Positions 9,023-17,616 of a stretch of DNA of 64,000 nt are shown here, piece after piece (positions within the stretch are counted from its first letter, which is position 1; the number at the start of each line of letters is the position of its first letter). Location of the stretch: the NCBI GenBank assembly GCA_017509985.1, contig JAFWOE010000005.1:49222-113221 (forward strand), read 5' to 3'. The DNA comes from Lachnospiraceae bacterium (GTDB taxonomy: Bacteria; Bacillota; Clostridia; Lachnospirales; Lachnospiraceae). The notes beneath the pieces were generated by a model. That model made no database searches and was not told the origin of the DNA. It worked only from the letters and a program-made list of their open reading frames with translations. The translations under genes and the position numbers were made by a program.

Positions 9023-9117
9023 ATTCTATTGTCGTCAAACATCTCCAGTCAACGAATGCATCGATCTTCATCATGCGATTATTGCATTATGCGAGCAATA
9101 TAACCGTATGGATAAAC
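9023..9117 (-). promoter_or_regulatory. Second copy of the 95-base promoter module, driving dctQ-dctM-methyltransferase
   Basis: Read on the minus strand from 9117 it matches 2026-2120 at 79 of 95 bases without gaps. The -35 box TTGACT is at 9052-9047, the spacer is 18 bases, and the -10 box TAGAAT is at 9028-9023. The operator-like ATGCAATAATCGCAT lies at 9087-9073. It shows that dctQM is expressed from its own copy of the dctP1-type promoter. Confidence 0.8.
9073..9087. promoter_or_regulatory. LysR-type operator before dctQ
   Basis: Minus-strand ATGCAATAATCGCAT contains TGC-N7-GCA (T-N11-A). It is centred at 9080, 57 bases from the end of the -10 hexamer, the same spacing as in the dctP1 and sulfatase promoters. 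Confidence 0.65.
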
Positions 9118-9180
9118 AAATGCCCGTCTTAATAATAAGTGTCTGATTTTTATGTACCTGAAGAGGAGTCATAAGTTCGT

Positions 9181-9212
9181 TTTCGGGAGAACCTTGATGG
9201 GCCCTCCCGAAA
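9181..9212 (-). terminator. Stem-loop downstream of dctP2
   Basis: TTTCGGGAG (9181-9189) and CTCCCGAAA (9204-9212) form a perfect 9-base stem with a 14-base loop, starting about 18 bases past the dctP2 stop. No clear U-run follows on the minus strand, so a stabilising or attenuating role fits better than full termination. Confidence 0.55.
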
Positions 9213-9230
9213 CAGATCAACATGTGATTA

Positions 9231-10448
9231 TTATTTAGAGAAGCTGTCCAGAAGTGCTTTTGCACCATCTGCATCAAGACCGGCTGCCTTCAGCTCAGCG
9301 ACTTTTGCTTCTACGCCTGCTGCACAGGATTCCTGCATGGAAGCAGCGACATCAGCCGGGAACTCTGCGAAAGCAAAGTTTGCATTTTCCTTACATGCCT
9401 CTGCTACCTGCTCGTTCATGGCTTCTACATAAGCCTTGTTGATTGCGATCAGTTCGTCACTGAACTGGATAGCGTCAAGAGCTGCCTGAAGATCTTCCGG
9501 CATGGAATCATATACTTTCTGGCTCATTACATAGGTGCTGGTAATTGTTGCAAACGGCATACTGTATGCATGGTCCAGAACTTCGTATAATTTGAATGCC
9601 TGGAGAACGCCGGAACCGTTGATGGTTCCATCGATAACGTTCAGGTGGAAGGCTTCGTACTGCTCGGGGGGTACGGTCCAGGTAGTGGCTGCTCCGTTGT
9701 CTTCGAACATCTTCGCATAAGTGGCATTGCAGCAGATGGTCTTTCCGGCATAATCGGAAGTGCTGTTTACCGGGAAGGTGCACATAAGCACTGTATCAAG
9801 AGCCGGGCAGGTGCCAAGAAGGTAAATACCGTTGTCTTTGTATTCCTGAGTTGCATATGCATCGCAGTAAGCCTTAATGTTGGCTGCTTTTTCATCAAAG
9901 TTCGTTCCGAGCATAACGCCGGGTGTGGACATCAGTTCGGAGTAAAGGAAAACGCCGGGATAGGAGTTGATGTTGTCCGTACCGATATCGCAGGTGCCGT
10001 CCTGGCATCCCTTGATGACAGCGCCGCTGCCAACTAGAGAGGAGCTCGGGAAGAAAGTGAAGGTGATCCTTCCGTTTGTTCTTTCGGTGATGAGTTCCAT
10101 GATCGGTTTCTCAAGCATCTGGTAACGGAGCGTTCCTTCGTTTTCTGTGGAAGCGAATTTCAGATTGAAGGTGGGGCCGTCTGCAGATACTTCCGGAATG
10201 TCAGCTGCTGCGGGAGCGTCGCTTTCTGCGGAAGAAGCTTCAGCTGCGGGAGCTTCACTTTTTGCGGAAGAAGCTGCTGCTGCGGGGGCTTCACTCTTTG
10301 CGGAGCTGGCCGCTGCTGCGGGAGCTTCGCTTTTAGCTGAACTTGCAGCCGCTGCAGGAGCAGCGCTGCTTCCTGATGATGAGCCGCCGCATGCGCACAT
10401 GGACAGTACCATTGCTGCAGCGAGAAGGGTTGCAATAATCTTTTTCAT
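9231..10448 (-). CDS. TRAP transporter solute-binding lipoprotein (DctP family) 2
   Basis: 405 residues, closely similar to DctP1 along its length: both have the QYEAFHLNVIDGT stretch and end in LLxSF-K. The lipoprotein signal runs to Cys20 (SMCACGG), four AAAASSAKSEAP-type repeats span residues 32-79, and the binding domain starts about residue 90. It is an extracellular ligand receptor for the TRAP permease encoded next (dctQM). It lies 88 bases behind the second sulfatase, with ribosome site AAAGGAAAG before the ATG. Its pairing with two sulfatases supports a sulfate-ester ligand. The differences from DctP1 in the binding domain suggest a related but distinct compound. Confidence 0.92.
   Translation of the reverse strand: MKKIIATLLAAAMVLSMCACGGSSSGSSAAPAAAASSAKSEAPAAAASSAKSEAPAAAASSAKSEAPAAEASSAESDAPAAADIPEVSADGPTFNLKFASTENEGTLRYQMLEKPIMELITERTNGRITFTFFPSSSLVGSGAVIKGCQDGTCDIGTDNINSYPGVFLYSELMSTPGVMLGTNFDEKAANIKAYCDAYATQEYKDNGIYLLGTCPALDTVLMCTFPVNSTSDYAGKTICCNATYAKMFEDNGAATTWTVPPEQYEAFHLNVIDGTINGSGVLQAFKLYEVLDHAYSMPFATITSTYVMSQKVYDSMPEDLQAALDAIQFSDELIAINKAYVEAMNEQVAEACKENANFAFAEFPADVAASMQESCAAGVEAKVAELKAAGLDADGAKALLDSFSK
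10212..10355 (-). repeat. Four in-frame 36-base repeats (Ala/Ser linker of DctP2)
   Basis: Residues 32-79 of DctP2 are four units of AAAASSAKSEAP type, the last changed to AAEASSAESDAP. This is the same array, with the same number of units and position, as in DctP1; the following DIPEVSADGPTF is also shared. Confidence 0.8.
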
Positions 10449-10536
10449 AATTCTTTCCTTTCTTTGCTTTTTGTGTTAAAAGCTTTTGTGTTTCTTTTTA
10501 TTTCCTTCGCCGGAAAATCACCGGCATGGCAACGTT

Positions 10537-12813
10537 TTATTCGCTCTCGCGGTGGAGCTCGATGGCATCGATGCGGTCTTCGTGAGTCTCCGGTGTTCCG
10601 ATATCGAATTCCACGCGTTTGTACGAGCCGGTGTAGGCAAAGTGGTTCGGGCGGCTGTGATGACTGTGCTTAACGGCGGAAGCAGAGTAGCGCCCTACGC
10701 CGATACAGCTTTTTACCATAAATCCGCTGTCCGAAAACTCGACTTTGTCTCCTGCGGGCACGCCGTCGATCGTCATCTGGCCGAATCCATGACCGGGCTC
10801 TGTGCATTCGAAACGGAAGCCGAATTCATGCTGCCCCTCCGGGAGAACGGTGTTTGTCTCCACATCCGTGTAAACACTGTCCACAAAGTTGTAGTGGAAG
10901 CAGAGCTTTCCGTTTTCTACGAAGAGCGCATATCCTCCGATGTTGAAGCCGCAGGCGAAGAGGACACCTTCATCCCCGGTTTTATAATCCACCTGGGCAG
11001 TCAGCCGGAAGGACTTGTTTTTCAGTCTCGGCACCGGTGCATTGATATCCATTCCCGCAATATAGGTGAAATGCTGCTTTGGCGGCACGGGTTTAAGCTT
11101 TACAAGTGCGCCCCACTGAATGCCGTTCCGGGTGGAAAAGTGGCTTTCCATCATCGGGAATACGTTGTTCTTTTCCGCCTCCTGCCACCAAAGCTCTTTT
11201 AGCTCCTTAAGCTTTTCGGGGTAGACATCGCAGAGATCATTTGATTCGCAGAAATCTGCCTCCATATCGTAAAGCTCCCAGTGGTCAGCATCGAAGGACG
11301 GAGAATCCACATGATCAGCGACGGCTTTCCACTTTCCGCAGCGGATGCCGCGGTTGCCTTCCATTTCAAAGAACTGCAGTGCCTTACGTGTTGGCTCGTC
11401 CGGGTTGTCAAAGGTGTAGATCATGCTGATGCCTGGACGGGGCTCCTGTTTGTAGCCGTTTACAACTTCGGGCATCGGGATGCCGGCAGCCTCTAAAACA
11501 GTCGGCCAGAGGTCCGTTACATAATGGAACTGGCGCCGGTAGCTGCCTTTGTCCTTGATACGGTCCGGCCAGGTCATCACGAAGGGCACCCTGACACCTC
11601 CGTTATGCACCCAGGCCTTGTAGAGCCTCAAGGGTGTATTGCCGGCCCAGGCCCAGCCTGCGGGATAAAGATTCAGACTGTCGGGCGTGCCGATCCGATT
11701 GTATTCTTCTTCAGTGATCATCGGCGGTTCCATACCAGTATGAATATGATAATGTTCGTTGAGACAGCCGTTCTTGCCGCCGCCTACTGCCGCGCCGTTG
11801 TCGGCCATGAGGACGATCAGTGTGTTGTCGTACTGGCCAATTTCCTTTAAGAAGGCAGTCAGACGGCCGATCTGCTCGTCCGTGTAGGCCATGAAGCCGG
11901 CAAAAGCTTCCATGTAACGGGCAAAGACTTTGCGCTCCCAGTTGTTTAGCTCACCCCAGGGGCGGACCCAGCGGTCGATCTCTGTAAGCACCGCGCCTTC
12001 CGGAAGCAGGCCCATTTCCTGCTGGCGTTTAAAGACCTTTTCGCGGTAAACTTCGTAACCCTCATCAAACTGGCCGGCAAAGCGGTCGATATATTCAAGA
12101 GGTGCATGATGGGGTGAATGCATCGCGCCCAGCGCCAGATAGCAGAAGAAGGGCTTATCGGGATAGACGCTTTTTTCCGTACCGATATAGCGGATGGCAT
12201 GGTCAATGAGGTCGGCGCTTAAGTGGTAGCCTTCTTCTGGTGTTGCCGGAGGATCGATCATCGTGTTGTCCTGAACCAGCTCAGGATAGAACTGGTTTGT
12301 GGCGCCGTTTAAAAACCCGTAATAACGCTCAAAACCGCGTCCAAGGGGCCAGTTGTCATACGGGCCGGCCGAAGTCATCTCGCTTTCGTTGCCGAGATGC
12401 CATTTACCGACGCAGAAAGTGGCGTAGCCGTTCTCACGCAGCACCTCCGGCAGAAAGCCATACTTTTTGTCAATGGTTCCCCGCAGATTGGGATAGCCCA
12501 TGTCATTGGCGGAAAGAAAGCTCATGCCGACAGTCTGATTGTGGTAGCCTGTCATCAGACAGGAGCGGGTGGGAGAGCACAGCGGACAGACATTAAAATC
12601 CGTATATCGCAGTCCGTCTGCCGCGATAGCATCCATGTTCGGTGTAGGCACTAGGCCTCCGTAGCAGCTTAAGTGCGAATAGCCGGTATCATCCAGCAGA
12701 ATATAGAGCACATTAGGCGCTCCTTTTGGAGCATGGGGCTTTTCGGGCCACCAGGGGGTGGAATCCAGGATACTGGTCTTTATAACACCCTTGAACTCTT
12801 CGTTTATAGCCAT
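10537..12813 (-). CDS. Cys-type sulfatase (arylsulfatase-like), cytoplasmic
   Basis: 758 residues. The metal-binding Asp41-Asp42 lie in YILLDDTGYS, and the formylglycine motif CSPTR spans Cys79 to Arg83 followed by SCLMTGY, the form seen in Pseudomonas arylsulfatase. GKWHL and LMADNGAAVGG follow; the C-terminal beta-rich domain includes GDEGVLFACGFNIGG. No signal peptide, so cytoplasmic. It requires maturation of Cys79 by the anSME. The start has AGGAG upstream and lies 21 bases behind the preceding sulfatase gene, its closest relative in the window. Second gene of the minus-strand operon sulfatase-sulfatase-dctP2-(dctQM-methyltransferase). Substrate unknown. Confidence 0.93.
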   Translation of the reverse strand: MAINEEFKGVIKTSILDSTPWWPEKPHAPKGAPNVLYILLDDTGYSHLSCYGGLVPTPNMDAIAADGLRYTDFNVCPLCSPTRSCLMTGYHNQTVGMSFLSANDMGYPNLRGTIDKKYGFLPEVLRENGYATFCVGKWHLGNESEMTSAGPYDNWPLGRGFERYYGFLNGATNQFYPELVQDNTMIDPPATPEEGYHLSADLIDHAIRYIGTEKSVYPDKPFFCYLALGAMHSPHHAPLEYIDRFAGQFDEGYEVYREKVFKRQQEMGLLPEGAVLTEIDRWVRPWGELNNWERKVFARYMEAFAGFMAYTDEQIGRLTAFLKEIGQYDNTLIVLMADNGAAVGGGKNGCLNEHYHIHTGMEPPMITEEEYNRIGTPDSLNLYPAGWAWAGNTPLRLYKAWVHNGGVRVPFVMTWPDRIKDKGSYRRQFHYVTDLWPTVLEAAGIPMPEVVNGYKQEPRPGISMIYTFDNPDEPTRKALQFFEMEGNRGIRCGKWKAVADHVDSPSFDADHWELYDMEADFCESNDLCDVYPEKLKELKELWWQEAEKNNVFPMMESHFSTRNGIQWGALVKLKPVPPKQHFTYIAGMDINAPVPRLKNKSFRLTAQVDYKTGDEGVLFACGFNIGGYALFVENGKLCFHYNFVDSVYTDVETNTVLPEGQHEFGFRFECTEPGHGFGQMTIDGVPAGDKVEFSDSGFMVKSCIGVGRYSASAVKHSHHSRPNHFAYTGSYKRVEFDIGTPETHEDRIDAIELHRESE

Positions 12814-12834
12814 GTTACGATATTCTCCTATATC

Positions 12835-15108
12835 TTATTCCGCGTCGCGATGCAGCTCGATGGCATCCAGCTGGTCCTGGATCGTTTCTGGCGTGCCTAT
12901 GAATAAGTCCACACGGCTGTAGTCACCGGTGTATGCGTAATAATCAGGTTTCGTCTTATGGCTGCGTTTAACGGCAGAGGAGGCGTAGCGGCCGATGCCG
13001 ATGCAGCTTTTTACCATGAAACCGGTGTCGTTGAAACGGATCTTTTCGCCGGCCGGTATTCCGTCGACAGTAATGTAGCCGATGCCGGATCCGGGCTCTT
13101 CATAGTCAAAGGCGAATCCGAACTCGTGCTTTCCTTCCGGCAACGGGATTTCGCTTAATACCTCCGTTTCAGCCTCAGCTACATAGTTGTAATGGAAGCA
13201 AAGCTTTCTGTCTTCCACATAGAGCGCATAGCCGCCGATGTTGAAGCCGCATGCGAAGAGAACGCCTTCGTCGCCCGGTTTGTAGTCCACCTGGGCATTG
13301 ATGCGGAATGATTTGTTCTTCAGTCGCGGGATGGGGGCATTGATCTCCATGCCTGCGTAGTAAGCGAAATGCTGGGTCAGGGGAGGCGGCGGTAGCTTGA
13401 CCTGTGAACCGAAGGTAAAACCGTTGCGCCTTGTCATTATGCTTTCGAGCATGGGAAAGACCCCGTATTTCCCGGCTTCCTGCCACCAGAGATCGACGAG
13501 TTCCTTAAGTTTCTCCGGATATACCTGAGCCAGGTCCTTCGTCTCGCAGAAGTCTTCATCTACATGGTAGAGTTCCCATACATCTTCATCAAAAGAAGGG
13601 CTGTCCACATGATTGGCTACAGCCTTCCAGCCATCCTTCCAGATACCTCGGTTGCCTTCCACCTCAAAATACTGCATCTTTTTATGAGTTGGTTCGTCGG
13701 GATTGTCGAAAGTGTAGCACATGCTGACACCGGGGCGTTCCTCCTGCTCGTAGCCGCAGACTTTTTCAGGCATCGGGATGCCGGCCGCTTCCAGTACTGT
13801 GGGCCAGAGGTCTGTTACATAATGGAACTGGCGGCGATAGCTGCCTTTGTCTTTAATACGGTCGGGCCAGGTCACGATGCAGGGAACCTTGACGCCGCCG
13901 TTGTGGATCCAGTGCTTATAAAGCTTGAGCGGGGTATTGCCTGCCCAGGCCCATCCGGGCGGATAAAGAGGATAGCTTTCCGGTCCGCCGATGGATTCGT
14001 ACTGTTTTTCATTAACCAGTCCGGGTTCCCGGTCAGTGTTAATATGGTAAAGCTCGCTTAAAGCGCCGTATTTACCGCCGCAGGGCGCTGCGCCATTGTC
14101 GCTCATGAAAACGATCATCGTATTGTCGTACTGCCCGATCTCTTTAAGAAAGGCGATCAGACGGCCGATCTGTTCGTCAGTATAGTTTAAGAAGCCTGCG
14201 AAAGCTTCCATATAGCGGGCAAAAACTTTCTTTTCCCAGTCACTGAGTTCACCCCATGGACGTGCCCAGCGGTTGATTCCGGTGAGTTCCGCGTTTTCCG
14301 GAAGAATACCCAGTTCCTTCTGACGGGCGAAGACTTTTTCACGGTAGACTTCGTAACCTTCGTCAAAGAAGCCTTTGAATTTTTCCATATATTCTGCGGG
14401 GGCATGATGAGGCGAATGCATGGCGCCAAGCGCAAGGTAACAGAAGAAGGGCTTGTCAGGATATACGCTCTTCTCTGTGCCGATATAACGAATTGCGTGA
14501 TCGATAAGATCAGCGCTTAAGTGATAGCCTTCATCCGGTGAAGCCGGTGGATCGATCATCGTATTGTCCTGAACAAGCTCAGGGTAGAACTGATTCGTTG
14601 CACCGTTTAAGAAGCCGTAAAAACGTTCAAATCCACGGGAAAGCGGCCAGTGATCAAAGGGACCGGCACAGGTCATTTCGCTCTCATTACAGAGATGCCA
14701 TTTACCTACGCAGAAAGTAGCATAACCGTTCTCACGAAGTACTTCGGACAGGAAGCCGTACTTCTTGTCGATGCGCCCTGAGAGGTTGGGATAGCCCATG
14801 TCTGTTGCGGAAAGGAAGCCATAGCCTGTAGTATGACTGTTGTAGCCGGTCATAAGGCAGGAACGTGTGGGAGAACAAAGCGCGCAGGTGTTAAAGTCCG
14901 TAAAACGGATTCCGTCCGCTGCAAGGGCGTCCATGTTGGGTGTCGGGATCAGAGAGCCGTAGCAGCCAAGCTGGGAATAACCGGTATCGTCAAGCAGGAT
15001 ATAAAGGACGTTCGGTGCGCCTTCCGGGGCGTGGGGCTTTTCCGGCCACCAGGGTGTGGAATCCAGAATGCTGGTCTTTATTACACCCTTAAAAGTATCA
15101 TCTGACAT
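12835..15108 (-). CDS. Cys-type sulfatase (arylsulfatase-like), cytoplasmic
   Basis: 757 residues, start MSDDTFKGVIK with AGGAAGG upstream. Asp40-Asp41 (ILLDDTGYS) and the formylglycine motif CSPTR (Cys78 to Arg82) are present, as are GKWHL and FMSDNGAAPCGG. The first about 60 residues and the C-terminal domain are nearly the same as in the neighbouring sulfatase, a recent tandem duplication; divergence is highest in the central region that usually shapes the substrate pocket. No signal peptide. First gene of its operon, behind a TTGACT-N18-TATGTT promoter with a LysR box, and divergent from LysR 2. Confidence 0.93.
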   Translation of the reverse strand: MSDDTFKGVIKTSILDSTPWWPEKPHAPEGAPNVLYILLDDTGYSQLGCYGSLIPTPNMDALAADGIRFTDFNTCALCSPTRSCLMTGYNSHTTGYGFLSATDMGYPNLSGRIDKKYGFLSEVLRENGYATFCVGKWHLCNESEMTCAGPFDHWPLSRGFERFYGFLNGATNQFYPELVQDNTMIDPPASPDEGYHLSADLIDHAIRYIGTEKSVYPDKPFFCYLALGAMHSPHHAPAEYMEKFKGFFDEGYEVYREKVFARQKELGILPENAELTGINRWARPWGELSDWEKKVFARYMEAFAGFLNYTDEQIGRLIAFLKEIGQYDNTMIVFMSDNGAAPCGGKYGALSELYHINTDREPGLVNEKQYESIGGPESYPLYPPGWAWAGNTPLKLYKHWIHNGGVKVPCIVTWPDRIKDKGSYRRQFHYVTDLWPTVLEAAGIPMPEKVCGYEQEERPGVSMCYTFDNPDEPTHKKMQYFEVEGNRGIWKDGWKAVANHVDSPSFDEDVWELYHVDEDFCETKDLAQVYPEKLKELVDLWWQEAGKYGVFPMLESIMTRRNGFTFGSQVKLPPPPLTQHFAYYAGMEINAPIPRLKNKSFRINAQVDYKPGDEGVLFACGFNIGGYALYVEDRKLCFHYNYVAEAETEVLSEIPLPEGKHEFGFAFDYEEPGSGIGYITVDGIPAGEKIRFNDTGFMVKSCIGIGRYASSAVKRSHKTKPDYYAYTGDYSRVDLFIGTPETIQDQLDAIELHRDAE

Positions 15109-15165
15109 AGCTTTTTCCTTCCTGTATATTACAATGCTTTTTACTGCGTTTTTTTCTTTACGTAA

Positions 15166-15195
15166 AACATATCGTCAAAGAGGTAATGAAGTCAA
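15166..15195 (-). promoter_or_regulatory. Promoter of the sulfatase-sulfatase-dctP2 operon
   Basis: The minus strand reads TTGACT (15195-15190), an 18-base spacer, then TATGTT (15171-15166). The spacer length and the TTGACGATA segment inside the spacer echo the dctP1 promoter. The predicted start is about 50 bases before the sulfatase ATG. Confidence 0.6.
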
Positions 15196-15216
15196 TCAGA
15201 ATTTCGCTTTTAGCCT

Positions 15217-15229
15217 TGCTAATAACGCA
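15217..15229. promoter_or_regulatory. LysR-type operator before the sulfatase operon
   Basis: The minus strand TGCGTTATTAGCA fits TGC-N7-GCA (T-N11-A). Its centre at 15223 is 57 bases from the end of the -10 hexamer, exactly as in the dctP1 and dctQ promoters, although the surrounding sequence is otherwise different. Confidence 0.6.
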
Positions 15230-15508
15230 TAACAAAAGCCGAAAGCACCTTTGCAAGCCGGAACACTTTGTTTTTAATGTGCAAAACGGCAGAAGAATTC
15301 CAATTTTTACATATAAAATAATAATAATGCAGAAAAGTCTAAAATATTATAATTTGGATATTTAAAATACGCATTGCATAAATCAAATATCTATGATATC
15401 TTCATAAAAAACGTCATTATCAGTTTGCTAATAAGCGGACGCAATGCCTTCATTGACCTGGAATTATTCAGGAGGTACGTCTGTCTGAAGAAAGCAAGGG
15501 GAAATTGT

Positions 15509-16447
15509 ATGGATAACCTTAACAATATATCTCTTATTCAGATAGAGATTTTTTTAAGAGTCGCAGACTGCGGAAATGTTGCCGAAGCTGCAAAAAAGCT
15601 TTTTATCAGTCAGAGCGCTGCAACAAGATGGATACAGAAGCTGGAAGCGATCACAAATGTCAAACTGTTTGTCAGGACAAACAGGGGCGTTTATCTGACA
15701 AAAGAAGGCGAGCGCCTGTACAGTCAGATCAAGAACCCTTATACCAAGCTTAATTCCGTTCTGTTTTCTTTAAGGCAGGTGGACGGGAGCGATGGAAATG
15801 TGGTCCGGCTTGCCTGCTTTGACATCAATGAGCTGTTTGACCTTTTAGGGCCGCTGATCACTCAGTATGAGAACCTTTATCCCGGGAACAGGATAGATGT
15901 TCAAATGTGCGATCATAACACAATCAGGGAAGGAATGCTTTCCGGGCGGTTTGACTGTGCGTTTACGTACATTACTTCGATCAAAGGTCTTGTAAATATG
16001 GAATTCCGTAAGTACAGGCAGCTGGATACCTTTTTTGCACTTTCTTCCAGGTCTGCGGCGATTCTGGACGATAAGCTGGATTTTGAAAAGCTGTCCGGTT
16101 CCCATCTGTATATCCGACCGTCGGACAAACCGGACATGGCAGGTATCCGTGATTTGAAGATCTGCGCTGAAAACGGATTTTCACCCTTGGGGATACAGTA
16201 TGTTTCTTCGGAACTGACCGTTGCAGCCCTTGTTAGGGACACTTCAGGCTTCGCCGTCGTCGGCCCGTCGTTCAACGCTGGATACGGGGCGGATATCCGT
16301 CTCTTTCCGGTGAAAGTCCCCGTTGGGGAAGAACAGTTTGCTGGAATCGTTTGGAAACCGGAGGAAGCGAATCAGGAGACCAGAAAATTTGTGGAATCCG
16401 TTTCTTATATTGATGCGTTCATGACCGATACTGTGATGGAAGGATAA
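15509..16447 (+). CDS. LysR-family transcriptional regulator 2
   Basis: ATG at 15509 is chosen because it starts MDNLNNISLIQIEIFLRVA, in register with LysR 1 (MDNFGEISLLQMELFLRVA), and AAGGGG lies upstream; a longer frame from 15374 is unlikely. 312 residues. The helix-turn-helix region includes LFISQSAATRWIQKLE and LFVRTNRGVYLTKEG, followed by the inducer-binding domain. The gene is divergent from the sulfatase-sulfatase-dctP2 operon and is co-transcribed with the sulfatase maturase four bases downstream. Inferred role: control of the sulfatase operon, perhaps overlapping with LysR 1, since their targets share one operator type. Confidence 0.9.
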   Translation: MDNLNNISLIQIEIFLRVADCGNVAEAAKKLFISQSAATRWIQKLEAITNVKLFVRTNRGVYLTKEGERLYSQIKNPYTKLNSVLFSLRQVDGSDGNVVRLACFDINELFDLLGPLITQYENLYPGNRIDVQMCDHNTIREGMLSGRFDCAFTYITSIKGLVNMEFRKYRQLDTFFALSSRSAAILDDKLDFEKLSGSHLYIRPSDKPDMAGIRDLKICAENGFSPLGIQYVSSELTVAALVRDTSGFAVVGPSFNAGYGADIRLFPVKVPVGEEQFAGIVWKPEEANQETRKFVESVSYIDAFMTDTVMEG

Positions 16448-16451
16448 GCAG

Positions 16452-17576
16452 ATGGAACATGTAAGCGTACTGATCAAACCGGTATCTGGAAAATGCAACA
16501 TTCGGTGCGATTACTGCTTTTATATGGATGAGATGGACAACCGTGACATTCCCGATTATGGAAATATGCGTCTCGAAACAGCGGAAGAGATCATTAAAAA
16601 GGTTTTTCTGACAGCAGAAAAAACCGCTTCCTTCGCATTCCAGGGCGGCGAACCGACCCTTCGAGGGCTGGGCTTTTACAGGGGATTCGTTTCACTGGTC
16701 AACGAATACAATAAGAACGATCTCAGCGTTTTCTTCAGCATCCAGACTAATGGCATCATAATCGATAAAGAGTGGGCTGAATTTCTGCACGAGAACAGCT
16801 TCCTTGTCGGATTGTCGCTGGACGGCCCTTCCTCGGTACACGACCGGTTCAGGAAAAACGCAGCAGGAGAGGGGACACAGGCCAGAGTAATTCAGACTGC
16901 CAGACTGCTTGATGAATACCAGGTTGAATACAATATCCTGTTTACCGTAACAAAAGAGGCGGCAAAGAAACCGGAAAAAATGTATGAATTTTTCTATAAG
17001 AACGGTTTCAAATATCTGCAGTTCGTGCCCTGCATCGACCCGTATTACGGAACCCGCGGAAAGGACAGCTTTTCCCTGTTGCCGAAGGACTTTTCTTTTT
17101 TTCTGAAGCATTTTTATGAAAAATGGGCGGAGGACGTACTGCACGACAGAGGGATCAGTGTACGGTATTACGATAATCTGTGCTGTATCGCAGCCGGACT
17201 GCCAGTTGAGGCCTGTTCGATGCGCGGAGCCTGTGCCTGCCAGTTCATCTTCGAAGCGGATGGTTCCTGCTATCCATGCGATTTTTATGTATATGAAAAA
17301 TGGTGTGCGGGCAATATCATGGAGAACACTCTTGAAGAGATATGGTCTTCTAAAGCGGCACAGGACTTTATAAGGACAGGCACCCGTATGGATCCTGAAT
17401 GCAGGAGCTGCAAGTGGTTCAGGGTCTGCCGCGGAGGCTGCCGGAGGGACCGCGACAGGGAACCCTATCGCAACTATTATTGTGAGGCGTATAAAGGTTT
17501 TCTGGACGCAAAGTGGAAAAGCGTTCTGCAGGTCAGCGCATATCTTGTAAGAAAACAGATGGGTGAAAGAAAGTAA
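16452..17576 (+). CDS. Anaerobic sulfatase-maturating enzyme (radical SAM, SPASM)
   Basis: 374 residues. The radical SAM cluster motif is Cys15-Asn-Ile-Arg-Cys19-Asp-Tyr-Cys22, in the KPVSGKCNIRCDYCFYMD context typical of anSME. The GGEPTLRG segment contacts SAM. A C-terminal SPASM domain has the Cys pattern CSMRGACAC, CYPCDF and CRSCKWFRVCRGGC for two auxiliary 4Fe-4S clusters. It oxidises the active-site Cys of sulfatases to formylglycine without oxygen. All three complete sulfatases here carry the CxPxR target motif and stay in the cytoplasm with it. It starts four bases after the lysR2 stop, with GAAGGA as ribosome site inside the lysR2 end, so regulator and maturase form one operon. Confidence 0.93.
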   Translation: MEHVSVLIKPVSGKCNIRCDYCFYMDEMDNRDIPDYGNMRLETAEEIIKKVFLTAEKTASFAFQGGEPTLRGLGFYRGFVSLVNEYNKNDLSVFFSIQTNGIIIDKEWAEFLHENSFLVGLSLDGPSSVHDRFRKNAAGEGTQARVIQTARLLDEYQVEYNILFTVTKEAAKKPEKMYEFFYKNGFKYLQFVPCIDPYYGTRGKDSFSLLPKDFSFFLKHFYEKWAEDVLHDRGISVRYYDNLCCIAAGLPVEACSMRGACACQFIFEADGSCYPCDFYVYEKWCAGNIMENTLEEIWSSKAAQDFIRTGTRMDPECRSCKWFRVCRGGCRRDRDREPYRNYYCEAYKGFLDAKWKSVLQVSAYLVRKQMGERK

Positions 17577-17616
17577 ACACCTGCTGCGCGATCAATAATA
17601 TAATATAGGAGTCATT

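Larger units (their letters stand above)
8910..9230 (-). other. Intergenic region between dctP2 and dctQ
   Basis: 321 bases without a supported gene. It holds the stem-loop after dctP2 (9181-9212), the conserved promoter and operator module (9023-9117) and a leader of about 107 bases before dctQ. Short open frames crossing it have no ribosome site or recognisable product. Confidence 0.75.
15109..15508. other. Divergent control region between sulfatase operon and lysR2-anSME
   Basis: 400 AT-rich bases without a gene. On the minus strand there is a promoter (15166-15195) and LysR box (15217-15229) for the sulfatase operon. On the plus strand a TATAAT (15348-15353) could be the -10 box of lysR2, but no good -35 box precedes it. 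An upstream in-frame extension of LysR 2 across 15374-15508 has no ribosome site and does not match LysR 1, so it is not counted as coding. Confidence 0.7.

Noticed and set aside
8797..9042. 81-codon frame (MFDDNRIIVDEV...) before dctQ
   Set aside because: Its start lies within the conserved promoter, it has no ribosome site, and it overlaps dctQ in another frame.
10147..10479. Ala-rich frame opposite dctP2
   Set aside because: It is the antisense reading of the Ala/Ser linker repeats, with no ribosome site.
15421..15460. LysR box TGCTAATAAGCGG with TTGACC as an autoregulatory site of lysR2
   Set aside because: It lacks the GCA arm and its spacing to the hexamer does not match the three good sites.
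15374..15508. Longer N-terminus for LysR 2 (45 extra residues)
   Set aside because: No ribosome site, AT-rich control DNA, and the start at 15509 aligns exactly with LysR 1.
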